A program made the translations under genes and the position numbers. DNA of 64,000 nucleotides from Clostridium sp. Marseille-P299 (GTDB lineage: Bacteria; Bacillota; Clostridia; Lachnospirales; Lachnospiraceae), in contig NZ_FJVE01000007.1 in the NCBI RefSeq assembly GCF_900078195.1, positions 2,108,001-2,172,000 on the forward strand. Reading direction: 5' to 3'. Below are positions 36,860 to 46,789 of this stretch, piece after piece. Below the pieces are notes generated by a model. That model had not been told where the DNA came from, did no database searches, and saw only the letters and a program-made list of their open reading frames with translations. The stretch's first letter is position 1; every line of letters begins with the position of its first letter.

Positions 36860-38137
36860 CTAGTTAAAAAATAACTTAAATACTTCACTTAAAACAAACG
36901 GAAAATTAATTTTTTTCACTTCTTCTTTCACATAAACAGGTACTTCACGATATAATGTATCATTCACATAATATTCGATACTACCAACAATCGTATCCTT
37001 AAGAACAGGGGCTTCAACATAGGCTTTAATATTTGCTTTCGCTTGCACCATATCGCCTTCTTTTAATAAAAGCTCCTCATTTTTAATATTTTCTTTCATA
37101 TAAAGAGTTCCCTCTGTCTGTCTTCCATTGGAGATTGCAATTTTAGATGGAACTTCAAAGTCAGGTTGTTGGATATGTAGGTCATCAAGTAAACGGTGTA
37201 CCGTATAATTGTCCAGTCCGTATTTCATTAATTTTTGTGTATCCGCCCATTTATAACTCTTATTTGGTGGCCACCCGGATCCAAGAACTACACTTACAAA
37301 TGTTCTACCTTCGATATCAATTGCTCCAACAAAACAATATCCTGCTTTTCCTGTAAATCCTGTTTTAATCCCAATTGCACCATCCATCATATAAAGGAAT
37401 CGATCCTTATTTGTAACGTTAAAATTACGGTTTTTAGTTATTTCTTTAAAGGAATACGATGTTGTGGCAACAATATCTCGAAAATCTTTGTTTTTAATCG
37501 CATAACTACCAATCAATGCCAAATCAGCTGCAGTTGTAAAATGTCCCTCCGCATCCAAGCCATTCGGAGTTTTGAATTGAGTGTTTTTTGCCCCAATTGA
37601 TTTTGCCTTTGCTGTCATCATATTACAGAAATTTTCAACGCTACCACCTACATGTTCTGCAATAGCAACTGCTACATCATTATGGGATTCTAGCATTAAT
37701 GGATATAACAAATCTTTTAATTTATACTGCTCCCCAGTATTAATATTTAATTGAACATCTGGTTGTCTAGCAGCATTTGAAGAAACTGTTACGATATCGT
37801 CTAAATTTGCATTCTCTAAAACTACAATTAAAGTCATAATTTTAGTTGTACTAGCCATAGACATCTTATTGTAACCGTCTTTTTCATAGAGTACACGTCC
37901 AGTTGATGCATCCATTAAACAGGCAGAAAGAGCATAAAGTTTTAAACTTGCTTTATCCTCATCTACAAAAGGTCTTAATGACTCCATATGACTTGTTGCC
38001 GTATTTATTGTGAAATTAGTATAATTTGCATACCACTCAATAGCATTCACGCTTGTTTCTAGCCCTCTATAACAATAAGCAGTAACAGCAAAAAGTAACG
38101 CAACAAGTAGAATCTTCCATTGTTTTTCTTTCTTCAA
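36860..38137 (-). CDS. D-alanyl-D-alanine carboxypeptidase (PBP5/DacF type)
   Basis: A 425-aa class-C low-mass penicillin-binding protein that trims pentapeptide side chains outside the membrane. It has an N-terminal signal/anchor helix (WKILLVALLFAVTAYCY), active-site STTK (about residue 96), the SHN triad element (about 149), KTG (IGIKTGFTG, about 257), the all-beta C-terminal domain, and a terminal amphipathic segment for membrane attachment. A homologue lies at 62088-63317. It stands alone between the helicase and the LysM amidase. Confidence 0.93.
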   Translation of the reverse strand: MKKEKQWKILLVALLFAVTAYCYRGLETSVNAIEWYANYTNFTINTATSHMESLRPFVDEDKASLKLYALSACLMDASTGRVLYEKDGYNKMSMASTTKIMTLIVVLENANLDDIVTVSSNAARQPDVQLNINTGEQYKLKDLLYPLMLESHNDVAVAIAEHVGGSVENFCNMMTAKAKSIGAKNTQFKTPNGLDAEGHFTTAADLALIGSYAIKNKDFRDIVATTSYSFKEITKNRNFNVTNKDRFLYMMDGAIGIKTGFTGKAGYCFVGAIDIEGRTFVSVVLGSGWPPNKSYKWADTQKLMKYGLDNYTVHRLLDDLHIQQPDFEVPSKIAISNGRQTEGTLYMKENIKNEELLLKEGDMVQAKANIKAYVEAPVLKDTIVGSIEYYVNDTLYREVPVYVKEEVKKINFPFVLSEVFKLFFN

Positions 38138-38274
38138 AAACTCATCCCATTTTTTTCATCTCATTTCATTTTATTATATCTTTTCAATAATATTCGTAGA
38201 TATTTAAAGAATGTGATAAGCTTTTTCATTTATATAATTTAATCCTCTTTCTACTGTAATTTTTCAATAAAATA

Positions 38275-38323
38275 TGCGAAACTCCTAATAGTCAAACTTT
38301 AAATTTAAACTAAGAGTTTCGCA
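38275..38323 (-). terminator. Terminator downstream of the amidase gene
   Basis: Perfect 10-base arms TGCGAAACTC and GAGTTTCGCA around an AT-rich loop; the minus strand continues TATTTTATTG. It lies beyond a tandem repeat that follows the amidase stop. Confidence 0.75.
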
Positions 38324-38354
38324 TTTTTAAATAGATAACTTATTTAGTACATAA

Positions 38355-38427
38355 ATTTAGTAACTTAGAATTAGTAACCTTGAATTAGTTACTTAGAAAT
38401 AGTTACTTAAACTTAGTAACTTAGATT
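38355..38427. repeat. Tandem repeat, 14-15-bp unit, about five copies, after the amidase stop
   Basis: Units like ATTAGTAACTTAGA are repeated with small changes (TTAGTAACCTTGA, TTAGTTACTTAGA, TAGTTACTTAA). The array starts about ten bases past the amidase stop codon and ends before its terminator, so it is transcribed as 3' UTR. Confidence 0.8.
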
Positions 38428-38437
38428 TGCTCACAAA

Positions 38438-40141
38438 TTATCTCGGTATTTTTATTTTCTGTCCTGAAATAATATGATTTACATCATCAATTCTATTTAG
38501 TTTAAGTATATCTTTTAAGGATACCCCATAGCTTTTAGCAATCGCTGATAATGTTTCTCCTTTTTGAACGATATGAATAATTGTTTCTCCTTCATATACA
38601 GCTATTTCTTCAATATACTCTTTGATAGCATTTCCGATTGCCTCAGCAAAAAGCTGTTGATTTGCATCTTGTATCAGATATTCATAATCTTCTGGATTTG
38701 ATAAAAACTTCGTCTCTAATAGTACAGCCGGGCAAGTTGTAAGTCTTGTTAAGGATAAACTGCTACTTCTTGGCTCTCTTGATGAAAACTCTAAAGCATT
38801 TGATATGCTCTCATTCATTATAAACGGAACATCTTGAAGTAAATTATAACTATAATACGTTATAAAACCACTGGATTTGGAATAATCAGACGTTAAGTCA
38901 ATGGAATTACCATGAATCGAAACCGAAATGTCTGGCTTTAAGTTACGAATCGCTGCTACTCGATTGGATAAACTGTAAAATGTATCATCACTTCTTGTTA
39001 ATACAACTGTAGCACCTAGCTCCTCTAAATACTCTTTTGTATACATCGTAATTGCTAAATTAATATCTTTTTCCGTTGGCCCGAAGGTTGATAAAGGTCC
39101 AAGTGCACCATTATCCGTATCACCATGGCCTGCATCTAGATAAATAACTGCTCCTTCTAAAGAGCCTTCAAACTTAAGGTGTGGTGCTTTCTTTAATTCA
39201 AAAAACATTGCACCATCTTTAAAATCTACATCATAACCACAAACGGTTGCATCATCATATAACGAAAATTCATAAGTCGCAGTCTTTTTCTTTTTATCAA
39301 CACTTACAGAAACCGCACGTACGGTGTCATTACTGATAACCGTAGGTTTTTTAACTGTAACTGTATCATATAGTGTCAATTCTATTGATTTTTCATTCAT
39401 TGTAACAGAATACATTGTATTGATATCCATGGTAAGCTTTGTTACAAGTACATTGGTCTTCTTATTATCCGTTACTACTGCTTTTGAAATCTTATTATTC
39501 CCTAACGTTTTCTTATAGGTTTTCACACTGGATTTACTAACATACGTACCATCCACTATTTTATAATAGTTACCGTCTTCTCCTAAGATACGAAATGTAG
39601 TTCCCTTGGTTATTGGCATAAGCGATAAGTCAGAGGCACTAATTTTAGTTCTTGGCATGGTATAATTAGCAGTAACTACACCATAGGTATCGGTCTCATA
39701 TTTCTTGTATGTTTCTTTTGGTGTTGTCGTTGGTGTAGATGAACCACCAGATGAGTTAGAAGAACTCGCTGCTGATTTTTTTCTAGTGACGGTTAAAGTT
39801 TTTAGCTTACCATTATTCTCGAAAACAAATTCATTTTCACCAACTTCTAAATCAACATATACCGTAAAAAATCCATATAAGGTTGTCTCAATTTCTTCCC
39901 CATTCAGATAAAGAGGATAATCATAGTCACTTGCTCCTAAAATACTTATCTTGCTAGCCTTAGTTGAAAATTTGTCTTTCGGAGTCGTGATGATGATATC
40001 TTCTGGATTCTGGTATCCAGACATCAAATCAGATGCATATACAGTTTTTGCCCGTAAAAGAAAACATCCAATGAATGCAAATGCCAATAAAAACATAATA
40101 ATAATTTTAGTTTTATAAGTTTCCTTCCGTATCTTTTCCAT
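38438..40141 (-). CDS. N-acetylmuramoyl-L-alanine amidase with LysM domain
   Basis: A 567-aa wall hydrolase. It has a signal/anchor helix (TKIIIMFLLAFAFIGCFLL), an N-terminal module with an Ig/cadherin-like sugar-binding character, a Ser/Pro/Thr linker, an SH3-like and beta-rich part, then an Amidase_3 domain with zinc ligands in YLDAGHGDTDNGALG, GPTEKDINLA and SVSIHGNS plus catalytic glutamate in VLLETKFLSN, and a C-terminal LysM (IHIVQKGETLSAIAKSYGVS to GQKIKIP). A start at 40201 is possible, but GGAGAGGAG just before the ATG at 40141 is preferred. Acts on peptidoglycan outside the membrane. Confidence 0.92.
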   Translation of the reverse strand: MEKIRKETYKTKIIIMFLLAFAFIGCFLLRAKTVYASDLMSGYQNPEDIIITTPKDKFSTKASKISILGASDYDYPLYLNGEEIETTLYGFFTVYVDLEVGENEFVFENNGKLKTLTVTRKKSAASSSNSSGGSSTPTTTPKETYKKYETDTYGVVTANYTMPRTKISASDLSLMPITKGTTFRILGEDGNYYKIVDGTYVSKSSVKTYKKTLGNNKISKAVVTDNKKTNVLVTKLTMDINTMYSVTMNEKSIELTLYDTVTVKKPTVISNDTVRAVSVSVDKKKKTATYEFSLYDDATVCGYDVDFKDGAMFFELKKAPHLKFEGSLEGAVIYLDAGHGDTDNGALGPLSTFGPTEKDINLAITMYTKEYLEELGATVVLTRSDDTFYSLSNRVAAIRNLKPDISVSIHGNSIDLTSDYSKSSGFITYYSYNLLQDVPFIMNESISNALEFSSREPRSSSLSLTRLTTCPAVLLETKFLSNPEDYEYLIQDANQQLFAEAIGNAIKEYIEEIAVYEGETIIHIVQKGETLSAIAKSYGVSLKDILKLNRIDDVNHIISGQKIKIPR

Positions 40142-40296
40142 AAATTCTCCTCTCCCAGTCATTAGCAATGACATATGATTACTTATTCCATATAATAACA
40201 TAATCTTACAAGGAATTTATGTTGTTTTTATGGCAATATGTGGATGTCCTAATTTATTTAGATTCTACCGAAAATTCAACAATGAAAATTGAAAAT

Positions 40297-40875
40297 TTAA
40301 AGGATTCCTTCTTCTTCGCAACGAAGCTTATAGAAATACTGTACAATTGGATGTTTTAATAAAATGGTTTCACGCATATCCCTAAGTCGCTTTTTACCAA
40401 CCCTACGATCTACTAAGGCTAATATATTTAAAAGAATATCTTCAGACGCGAGACATTGATTTACATTGCTCGATAAAAAAGTATTTGCAACTGTATAAAA
40501 GTCAGACTTACTTAGTAGCGTTTGAGCATTCATCATTTTCTTTGCATAATCCGCTATCTTTTTATTTCTTGCAATTACTTGGATGCGTTCTTCTGGAATC
40601 TTATTCCCACCTTCTTCGCGCACTGTTTTCATATCATTCTCATCTATTGGAAGAAATATACTCGTATCATTCTTTATTTCTTGCTCTGATTTATACCATC
40701 TAACAAAAGCTTTTTGTTCGCTCATATCAAATACTTCTTTTTTATCAACTGATATATAACATTTTCCTGATTTGTCAGGTGAATAACGATATGCAGTTGC
40801 ACGGTATTCAACTCTCTTTTTTAATGATTCACATAAAAAACTTTCTAACTGTTGTTTTGTTTTACTCCAAGCCAT
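40297..40875 (-). CDS. Conserved hypothetical protein, SF0329-like
   Basis: A 192-aa soluble protein. The opening MAWSKTKQQLESFL and the following RVEYRATAYRYSPDK..CYISVDKKEV recall the SF0329 family of unknown function. It is largely alpha-helical and charged in the second half, with no signal peptide or membrane segment. It precedes, in the same direction, the amidase gene by 155 bases. No role is known. Confidence 0.6.
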   Translation of the reverse strand: MAWSKTKQQLESFLCESLKKRVEYRATAYRYSPDKSGKCYISVDKKEVFDMSEQKAFVRWYKSEQEIKNDTSIFLPIDENDMKTVREEGGNKIPEERIQVIARNKKIADYAKKMMNAQTLLSKSDFYTVANTFLSSNVNQCLASEDILLNILALVDRRVGKKRLRDMRETILLKHPIVQYFYKLRCEEEGIL

Positions 40876-40942
40876 TTTCTATTCCTTTTCAATTAGTACG
40901 GATATATAAAATCCGTTTTCTTACATTCTATTAACCTATAAT

Positions 40943-41332
40943 TTATGGAATCATATCACCTAAAAAGGATTCTGTGAAACCACTGTATCCAAATTTATCA
41001 CACACGCTTTTTATTCCATCCACAACTTCCCTTCTTGAATAATTATGTGTTTCAAGAAAATCATCATTCTTTTCATTCAAATAGGAATAAAACATAAGAG
41101 ACATTTCAAATGCTTTCTTATCGGATAAATCAAGTTGATCTAATAACATGTTTTCCGCTTCATTTACCATCCCTGAATTAATCATGGCTATCAGATTATA
41201 ATATTCTTCTTCTAAGTCTTCATTTTCAAAGTCAATTTGGTTCGGATCATCGATATCTACTTTAAAAACTAGTTTAGTCATAGTTCTTACCATTTCACGA
41301 ATTAATCTCATAATATAATCTTGTTCAAACAT
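40943..41332 (-). CDS. Conserved hypothetical protein, DUF6483-like
   Basis: A 129-aa acidic helical protein starting MFEQDYIMRLIREMVRTM, the pattern of the DUF6483 group in Clostridia, with a TPR-like middle (EEEYYNLIAMINSG). A GTG three codons upstream overlaps the AAGGAG site, so the ATG at 41332 is the start. It is 67 bases upstream of the SF0329-like gene on the same strand. Function unknown. Confidence 0.6.
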   Translation of the reverse strand: MFEQDYIMRLIREMVRTMTKLVFKVDIDDPNQIDFENEDLEEEYYNLIAMINSGMVNEAENMLLDQLDLSDKKAFEMSLMFYSYLNEKNDDFLETHNYSRREVVDGIKSVCDKFGYSGFTESFLGDMIP

Positions 41333-41749
41333 GATTAACACTCCTTTATAATCATAATATTTAGTGGATATTCACTATCCATTTATGTTACTTATTAATA
41401 TCCATATTACCACTTTGTAGTACTTCTCTCGATTCAAAAACGATTGTAATAAGGGGCTATCAGTTTTCTCTTTGAGAAAAGCTGTAAGACCGCCTTAATG
41501 AATTCAAAATAAAAAACTTCGCAGTAGTAGATTCATACTACCCGCGAAGTTTTTATTATATATGATATCTTAAATATAAAACTATTCACACTCTTGTTGC
41601 TACAATCGCTTTTCCGCTAGCTTGCAAATACACGATTTTGCTTTCAGAACCTGAACAAACATCGTTTATGTTCTACTTAATTGGTATCTATAAGCTATTA
41701 AACTTCACATTGCTTTTATTATACCATAATCGTGAATTCATTGCCATTT
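41333..41749 (-). terminator. Gap with a strong terminator for the two-component operon
   Basis: Arms AAAAACTTCGC (41512-41522) and GCGAAGTTTTT (41544-41554) with an inner GTAGTA/TACTAC helix; both strands end in T-runs, so it can work in either direction, chiefly for the histidine kinase gene ending at 41750. A smaller hairpin AGTTTTCTC/GAGAAAAGCT lies at about 41462-41482. No gene is seen in this 417-base stretch. Confidence 0.8.
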
Positions 41750-44128
41750 TTATCTTCGAAATAATAAGATTGCTTTAAATAAATCTCCATCTACTACAAT
41801 TGAAAAATCCCCGCCTTGTAATTCCATAAAACTTTTCACAATAGCCAAACCAAGACCTGATCCTTCTGTAGTTCTTGACTTATCTCCTCTTACAAATCGC
41901 TCTGTGATGTCCTCTGTTAAGAAATCAAGTTCCGTTGCTGAAATATTTTTTATTGTTACAATAACCTGATCTTCTTTTTCCTCTAAATCCACATATGCTC
42001 TTGTATTTTCTAATGCATATTTACTGATATTAACAAGCAAATTATCAAAAATACGATAGGTCTTTTGACCATCCAAGGTTAATATCACTTTATCTTCTGG
42101 TAAGTGGGTACGTACTTCAATCTTTGCTGTTTCTAACTGATCTTTTAACTCAAATAGTACTTGCTTTATAAGAGCAACAATATCTACCTCTTCTTTTGCA
42201 ACTTCAATATTTTTCGTTGTAGCTTTACTAACTTCAAATAAATCTTCGATTAGATTCTTAAGTCGGTAAGATTTTTGTTCTAATGTTTGAAGATAAGAAT
42301 CTCTTTCCTCTTTCGTAATTGAATCATCCTTTAATAAATCGATGTATGTGATAATTGCAGTCAATGGTGTCTTTAAATCATGAGAAACATTTGTGATTAA
42401 CTCTGTTTTCATTTGTTGACTTTTTACTTCCTGTTCCACTGCCTTTTTAAAGCCAGTCTGTATCTTCTTAATTTCATCTTTAAATGGTTCAAATAATCCT
42501 AAATTCTCTTCAATTTCAACCTCTAAATCGCCTTGTGCCATGCGATTGGTTGCTTTTAAAAGATAAGAATATTTATCCTTTATATTATTTAAATATCTTA
42601 CAAGTAAAACAAATATGATGACTGAATAAATAAATAGAATTGGAATTCCAAAAAACCATATACTACATAGGATTAATAATATGATAAAGTTACAAGCAAC
42701 TAATTTAAATACTACTCTATTTGTATTATCGGATAAGTCAAAAGATATTAATTTGTTATAAAATTTCGCACATTTTCCTTTTATCCAATAACATAATCGG
42801 ATTGTTAATACTTTTTCTTTGCAATAACGCTTAAAACCGATTACAAAAACCTGTAACAAGGACAGTGTCATCATAAAAGCAGCACCTAAGACAAGAAACC
42901 ACACTAAGGTATGAGTTGCAAAATTAGCGTAATATCTATCTACCTCTGGTAAGTTTTCAAAAATGGTAATACTATTATATCCACCAATCCAGTCATACGC
43001 AAATCTTCCCAATTCTCCTATTGGAAAAATCAAACAAAATGCTCCAATAAGAACAATTTCAAAAGGTATTTTAGATGACAGTCCCTGTGCCATTTGACGT
43101 GGCTTTAACATTGTAAATATTATTCCTAACGCAATAACAAAACCAATGCTTACAATGCTAATAAATACGAAACCTGTATTCATAAAATAATTCTGTTCGT
43201 ATCTATAAACACTCCAGTAAAAATCATCCTGAATCGTCATATTTTCAGGAGCGGCATAAATAACCGTCATATTTTTTGGCATAGAAAATGAAATGTTATT
43301 GTCAAAAGATTCGACATCATAGATAAAATCATCGTAATTATAATTAGAAAAAAGGTTCGAAATATTCCTTTCATTTGCTCCATTAACGTTATTTACTTCA
43401 ACCTTTCCATACGCATTATAAGTAAGCTTTACACTGAATGCATACTTTGATAAATCTAGAGTTGATAAATCTAAATTAGCAAATTTCTCCGAACTAGAAG
43501 TTACAACTTTATTCGTTAAGTCATCAATTACTACATAATCTAAATTTACATTACTTCGTACAAGTCTTTCCCAATAGGATACCCTTTCATTAATATAATT
43601 TATCGCATTTTTATATTCAGTTTCATAGTCGTACTCGTCTACATATTCATTTTCATAGTCATATTCGTCTACATAATCAGTTTCTTCATCATATGGAAAT
43701 TCATCTGCATTTATAGATTCCTCTTCATTTACAGTCTCTTCTTCAGTGTCATTCACAGAACTATTTTGCTTGTTATTTACTTGAGCATTATTGCCTTGTG
43801 TGTTATTGTCTTGAGTATTATTGACCTTTCCATTATCGGTTTGTGTATTATTATCTTGAGTATTTAAATTTTCCTCAACTCCAAATACTTCAAATGGTGT
43901 AAGTGTTTTCTGTGCTCGTTCTTCTGCTACATCCATATAGAACGCATAATTCATTTTAGTAAGTAGTTCCACCATTTCATATGATTCGTATAAGTTTTCT
44001 TTTTCTTTATCTTTTTCTTTATCCCATACGAGTGGATATGCATTAACAACACAGACTGCTGTAATAAGTATTAATATCCATGCGATTATGGTTCCAACAA
44101 TTCTACTGCTTTTCGATTTTGTATCCAA
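41750..44128 (-). CDS. Multi-pass sensor histidine kinase with repetitive extracellular segment
   Basis: A 792-aa kinase. It has helix 1 (about residues 9-30), an extracellular region of about 260 residues that includes an Asn/Thr/Gln-rich tract (about 92-120) and an Asp/Glu/Tyr tract with DEYDYENEYVDEYDYETEY, further helices near 305-325, 345-370, 395-420 and 470-515, a HAMP-like linker, HisKA NVSHDLKTPLTAIITYIDLL (His near 578) and HATPase with GSGLGLAIVKSFMELQGG. Its start overlaps the response regulator stop by 26 bases, so it is the second gene of the pair. The stimulus is unknown; the extracellular size suggests an outside signal. Confidence 0.9.
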   Translation of the reverse strand: MDTKSKSSRIVGTIIAWILILITAVCVVNAYPLVWDKEKDKEKENLYESYEMVELLTKMNYAFYMDVAEERAQKTLTPFEVFGVEENLNTQDNNTQTDNGKVNNTQDNNTQGNNAQVNNKQNSSVNDTEEETVNEEESINADEFPYDEETDYVDEYDYENEYVDEYDYETEYKNAINYINERVSYWERLVRSNVNLDYVVIDDLTNKVVTSSSEKFANLDLSTLDLSKYAFSVKLTYNAYGKVEVNNVNGANERNISNLFSNYNYDDFIYDVESFDNNISFSMPKNMTVIYAAPENMTIQDDFYWSVYRYEQNYFMNTGFVFISIVSIGFVIALGIIFTMLKPRQMAQGLSSKIPFEIVLIGAFCLIFPIGELGRFAYDWIGGYNSITIFENLPEVDRYYANFATHTLVWFLVLGAAFMMTLSLLQVFVIGFKRYCKEKVLTIRLCYWIKGKCAKFYNKLISFDLSDNTNRVVFKLVACNFIILLILCSIWFFGIPILFIYSVIIFVLLVRYLNNIKDKYSYLLKATNRMAQGDLEVEIEENLGLFEPFKDEIKKIQTGFKKAVEQEVKSQQMKTELITNVSHDLKTPLTAIITYIDLLKDDSITKEERDSYLQTLEQKSYRLKNLIEDLFEVSKATTKNIEVAKEEVDIVALIKQVLFELKDQLETAKIEVRTHLPEDKVILTLDGQKTYRIFDNLLVNISKYALENTRAYVDLEEKEDQVIVTIKNISATELDFLTEDITERFVRGDKSRTTEGSGLGLAIVKSFMELQGGDFSIVVDGDLFKAILLFRR

Positions 44129-44810
44129 TTCCCCATACCACCTTTAAATATTTTGGCTCTTTCGGGTTAATTTCTATTTTTTCACGAATGTTACGCACAT
44201 GTACCATGATTGTATCAGTATTTACTGCACGTTCATTCCAAACCCGTTCGTATATTTCCTCCGCGGAAAATACTTTGCCAGCATTTTTCATTAATAGTTG
44301 CAAAATTTTAAATTCCATAGGTGTAACTTTAATTAAACTACCATCAACGCTTACCTCTACGGTATCTTCGTTTAATTCTAATCCACCAATCACTATGGTA
44401 TTTTCTTTTTTCTCATTATGTTGTTCAATTGCCTGCAGATATTTTGAGTATCTCCTTAACTGAGAATTTACTCTTGCTAACAATTCCATAGGAGTAAATG
44501 GCTTCGTTACATAGTCATCTGCACCTATATTTAAACCTGTGATTTTATCAATATCTTCTGATTTTGCAGATAGCATAATCACTGGAAAGTCATATTTTTC
44601 TCTTAGCCTCATTGTCATGCTTATGCCATCCATTTTCGGCATCATGATATCAACGATTGCTAAATGTATTTCTTCTTTATCGATTATTTCAAGTCCCTCA
44701 ATTCCGTTGGAACAAGCAAATACCTTATATCCTTGATTTCTTAAATAAATTGCTAAACCTTCTTGTATTTGTAAGTCATCTTCAACAACTAAAATATGAT
44801 ACTGATTCAC
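44103..44810 (-). CDS. OmpR/PhoB-family response regulator
   Basis: It has a receiver domain with acidic pocket VVEDD, phosphorylation site VDIMMPKMDG, MLSAKSED and lysine in YVTKPF, and a winged-helix DNA-binding domain (LELNEDTVEV to YLKVVWGIGYK). Codons continue upstream to 44882, but AGGAGGAG ends four bases before a GTG at 44810, and the receiver fold begins right there (NQYHILVVEDD), so the 235-aa form is preferred. Partner of the overlapping kinase. Confidence 0.92.
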   Translation of the reverse strand: MNQYHILVVEDDLQIQEGLAIYLRNQGYKVFACSNGIEGLEIIDKEEIHLAIVDIMMPKMDGISMTMRLREKYDFPVIMLSAKSEDIDKITGLNIGADDYVTKPFTPMELLARVNSQLRRYSKYLQAIEQHNEKKENTIVIGGLELNEDTVEVSVDGSLIKVTPMEFKILQLLMKNAGKVFSAEEIYERVWNERAVNTDTIMVHVRNIREKIEINPKEPKYLKVVWGIGYKIEKQ

Positions 44811-44926
44811 GTTACTCCTCCTATTTATACAACAAGTATGTGTTTTTAGACATTTTAATTTTTCGCATACAACTAATCTCATATCATTTTACACATACAA
44901 GTTGTTTTTTTCAACTGAATCGAATT

Positions 44927-45550
44927 TTATTCATATTTTAATTTAAAGGTTTCATTTTTAATACCATTTAAATGCATATTCGTTATATTTCCAATCGTTT
45001 CAACATTTGCTTTTATTGTTGTAAATGGCAGCGGAATTACGTAATTATCCCATCTGTGCCTTAGTCGTATACATCTGCTATACGTAAAATAAATATAAAC
45101 CATCTCTTTATCCGCTTGTTTTGCTAATAAAAATAATAATCTCTTTGGTTTATGTAGAGGACCTAATGGGCCATCTAGAGCTGTTGCAAGTATTTTCCCC
45201 TCCTTTTTCGCTTCAAGTAGCATATTGGAGAAACTATCTTTCATCTTTAATCCATCTCTTACCCTTAAAGCATTCGCTCCAAAAGATTCAATCATATCCT
45301 CTATATAGTCCCCTCTAGTGTCTGCCGTTACAATGACTGAAATAGATTTGTAATCATATTGTATCTTCTTTAGTAAAAGTTGCATTGGATAACTATCCGA
45401 ATGCCAATAACCAACCATTTGATTATTATGAATCTTCTCCTTTCCGATAAATTCAAAGGTTGATGTACAATCAACAAAATTAAGATATGAGTGAATGATA
45501 TGATACAAGATCCTTCTTCTCTTGCTTCTTTTGTAGACGCTTACTTGCAT
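44927..45550 (-). CDS. DUF374 acyltransferase-like protein
   Basis: A 207-aa protein of the DUF374 group, related to lysophospholipid/lipid A acyltransferases. The conserved run is VTADTRGDYIEDMIESFGA, then RVRDG, and ALDGPLGPLHKPKRLLFLL (about residues 118-140). Its start overlaps the GT4 glycosyltransferase by 71 bases, with AAGGAG six bases before the ATG. With the GT4 and DedA genes it forms a membrane-lipid set, possibly glycolipid synthesis. Confidence 0.8.
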   Translation of the reverse strand: MQVSVYKRSKRRRILYHIIHSYLNFVDCTSTFEFIGKEKIHNNQMVGYWHSDSYPMQLLLKKIQYDYKSISVIVTADTRGDYIEDMIESFGANALRVRDGLKMKDSFSNMLLEAKKEGKILATALDGPLGPLHKPKRLLFLLAKQADKEMVYIYFTYSRCIRLRHRWDNYVIPLPFTTIKANVETIGNITNMHLNGIKNETFKLKYE

Positions 45551-46772
45551 AGCTCTCTCCTTTCATAACTATAGCTTCTTTATAAAATTCCTCTGCCTTT
45601 TTAGAAACCGAGATTAATCGGTACTCATTTGCCGTCTTATTCGCACCAGAAGAAACAATCTCATATCTTTCTTTGTCAAGTAATAGCTTTCGTATCTCCT
45701 CTGAGAATTCTTCTACATCCTCATTTGTCGTATATCCGTTAACATGATTCCTTACGATATCATTTACACCACTTGCTTTTATTGCTACCACAGGAAGGCC
45801 TGCTGCCATTGCCTCTAATAATACAATCCCCTGTGTTTCCGATTTCGAAGAAAAAACAAACAAATCACATGCCTCATAATAATGAGAAATTTCTTCTTGT
45901 GGGATTGTTCCAACAAAGGTTACTTGATGGTCTAACCCTAATCTGGCTACACTTTGTTCTAATTCAGCCCTCTTTGTTCCATCCCCTATAATTAATAAAT
46001 GGAAATGCTCACCTAGTTTTTCTTTTAATCGTATCATTCCTTGTAATAAAAAGGATAAATTCTTTTCTTTTTCTAAACGACTTACCGTACATAATAAAAA
46101 TTTGTCGTTCCCACCGTAAGTTTTTCTTATCTCATTTGCAAGTACTTGATTCTTTTGAAAAAACGCTTCGTTAAGTCCAGTTGGAAGTACCTCGATATCA
46201 GTCGTTGCTCCTTGATTTATAAGATGATATTTCATTAATTTGGTTGGTGCAAAGACCATATCACATTGCTTTGTAAATCTTTTAATATAGTAAGGAATGA
46301 ATTTATTTTCACTAAAATCAATTACCTTTTCTTCGATTTGTTTTATAACTTTATTTTCCTCATTTTCATAATGAGACAAAAGCTTATGATATGGTTTTAA
46401 GTGATGTAAATACTGTTCATATCTTGTATGGTATGTATATACAACTGGAATTCCATATTTTTTACCTAAATGCAGGGCTGTGTTTCCAATAAGCATCGGA
46501 TGATGTACATGGATAAGATCAAAGGAATTCTCCTCAAATGCCTTCTTAATTACAGGATCCATACAATTAGGAATAACACATCCGTTTGCAATTCTTTTAT
46601 CAAAGGATCGATATCTTATAACATAATCTTCCTCAACTTCATTTTCATAAGTAGGTGCAAATATATATACTTCATTACCTAAGCTTCTAAGCCCCTGCGA
46701 GAGTCTTTGTATCGAGATTGGTACTCCACCTACAAATGGCAAATAATTAATAGTTAGCATTGCAATTCGCAT
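45480..46772 (-). CDS. GT4 glycosyltransferase, probably glycolipid synthase
   Basis: A 430-aa GT-B fold enzyme resembling diacylglycerol glucosyltransferases: N-terminal MLTINYLPFVGGVPISIQRL with the glycine loop, HVHHPMLIGNTALHLGKK, YTYHTRYEQYLHH, and the donor-site E-x7-E motif SETQGIVLLEAMAAGLP (about residues 325-342). The reading frame extends to 46856 into the DedA gene, but GGGAGGAG precedes the ATG at 46772. The neighbours support transfer of a sugar to a membrane lipid; the sugar is not readable. Confidence 0.85.
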   Translation of the reverse strand: MRIAMLTINYLPFVGGVPISIQRLSQGLRSLGNEVYIFAPTYENEVEEDYVIRYRSFDKRIANGCVIPNCMDPVIKKAFEENSFDLIHVHHPMLIGNTALHLGKKYGIPVVYTYHTRYEQYLHHLKPYHKLLSHYENEENKVIKQIEEKVIDFSENKFIPYYIKRFTKQCDMVFAPTKLMKYHLINQGATTDIEVLPTGLNEAFFQKNQVLANEIRKTYGGNDKFLLCTVSRLEKEKNLSFLLQGMIRLKEKLGEHFHLLIIGDGTKRAELEQSVARLGLDHQVTFVGTIPQEEISHYYEACDLFVFSSKSETQGIVLLEAMAAGLPVVAIKASGVNDIVRNHVNGYTTNEDVEEFSEEIRKLLLDKERYEIVSSGANKTANEYRLISVSKKAEEFYKEAIVMKGESYASKRLQKKQEKKDLVSYHSLIS

Positions 46773-46789
46773 AACAACGTCTCCTCCCA

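Noticed and set aside
36703..36888. Small minus-strand gene between the carboxypeptidase and the helicase
   Set aside because: It overlaps the carboxypeptidase end, lacks a ribosome site and has an AT-driven composition.
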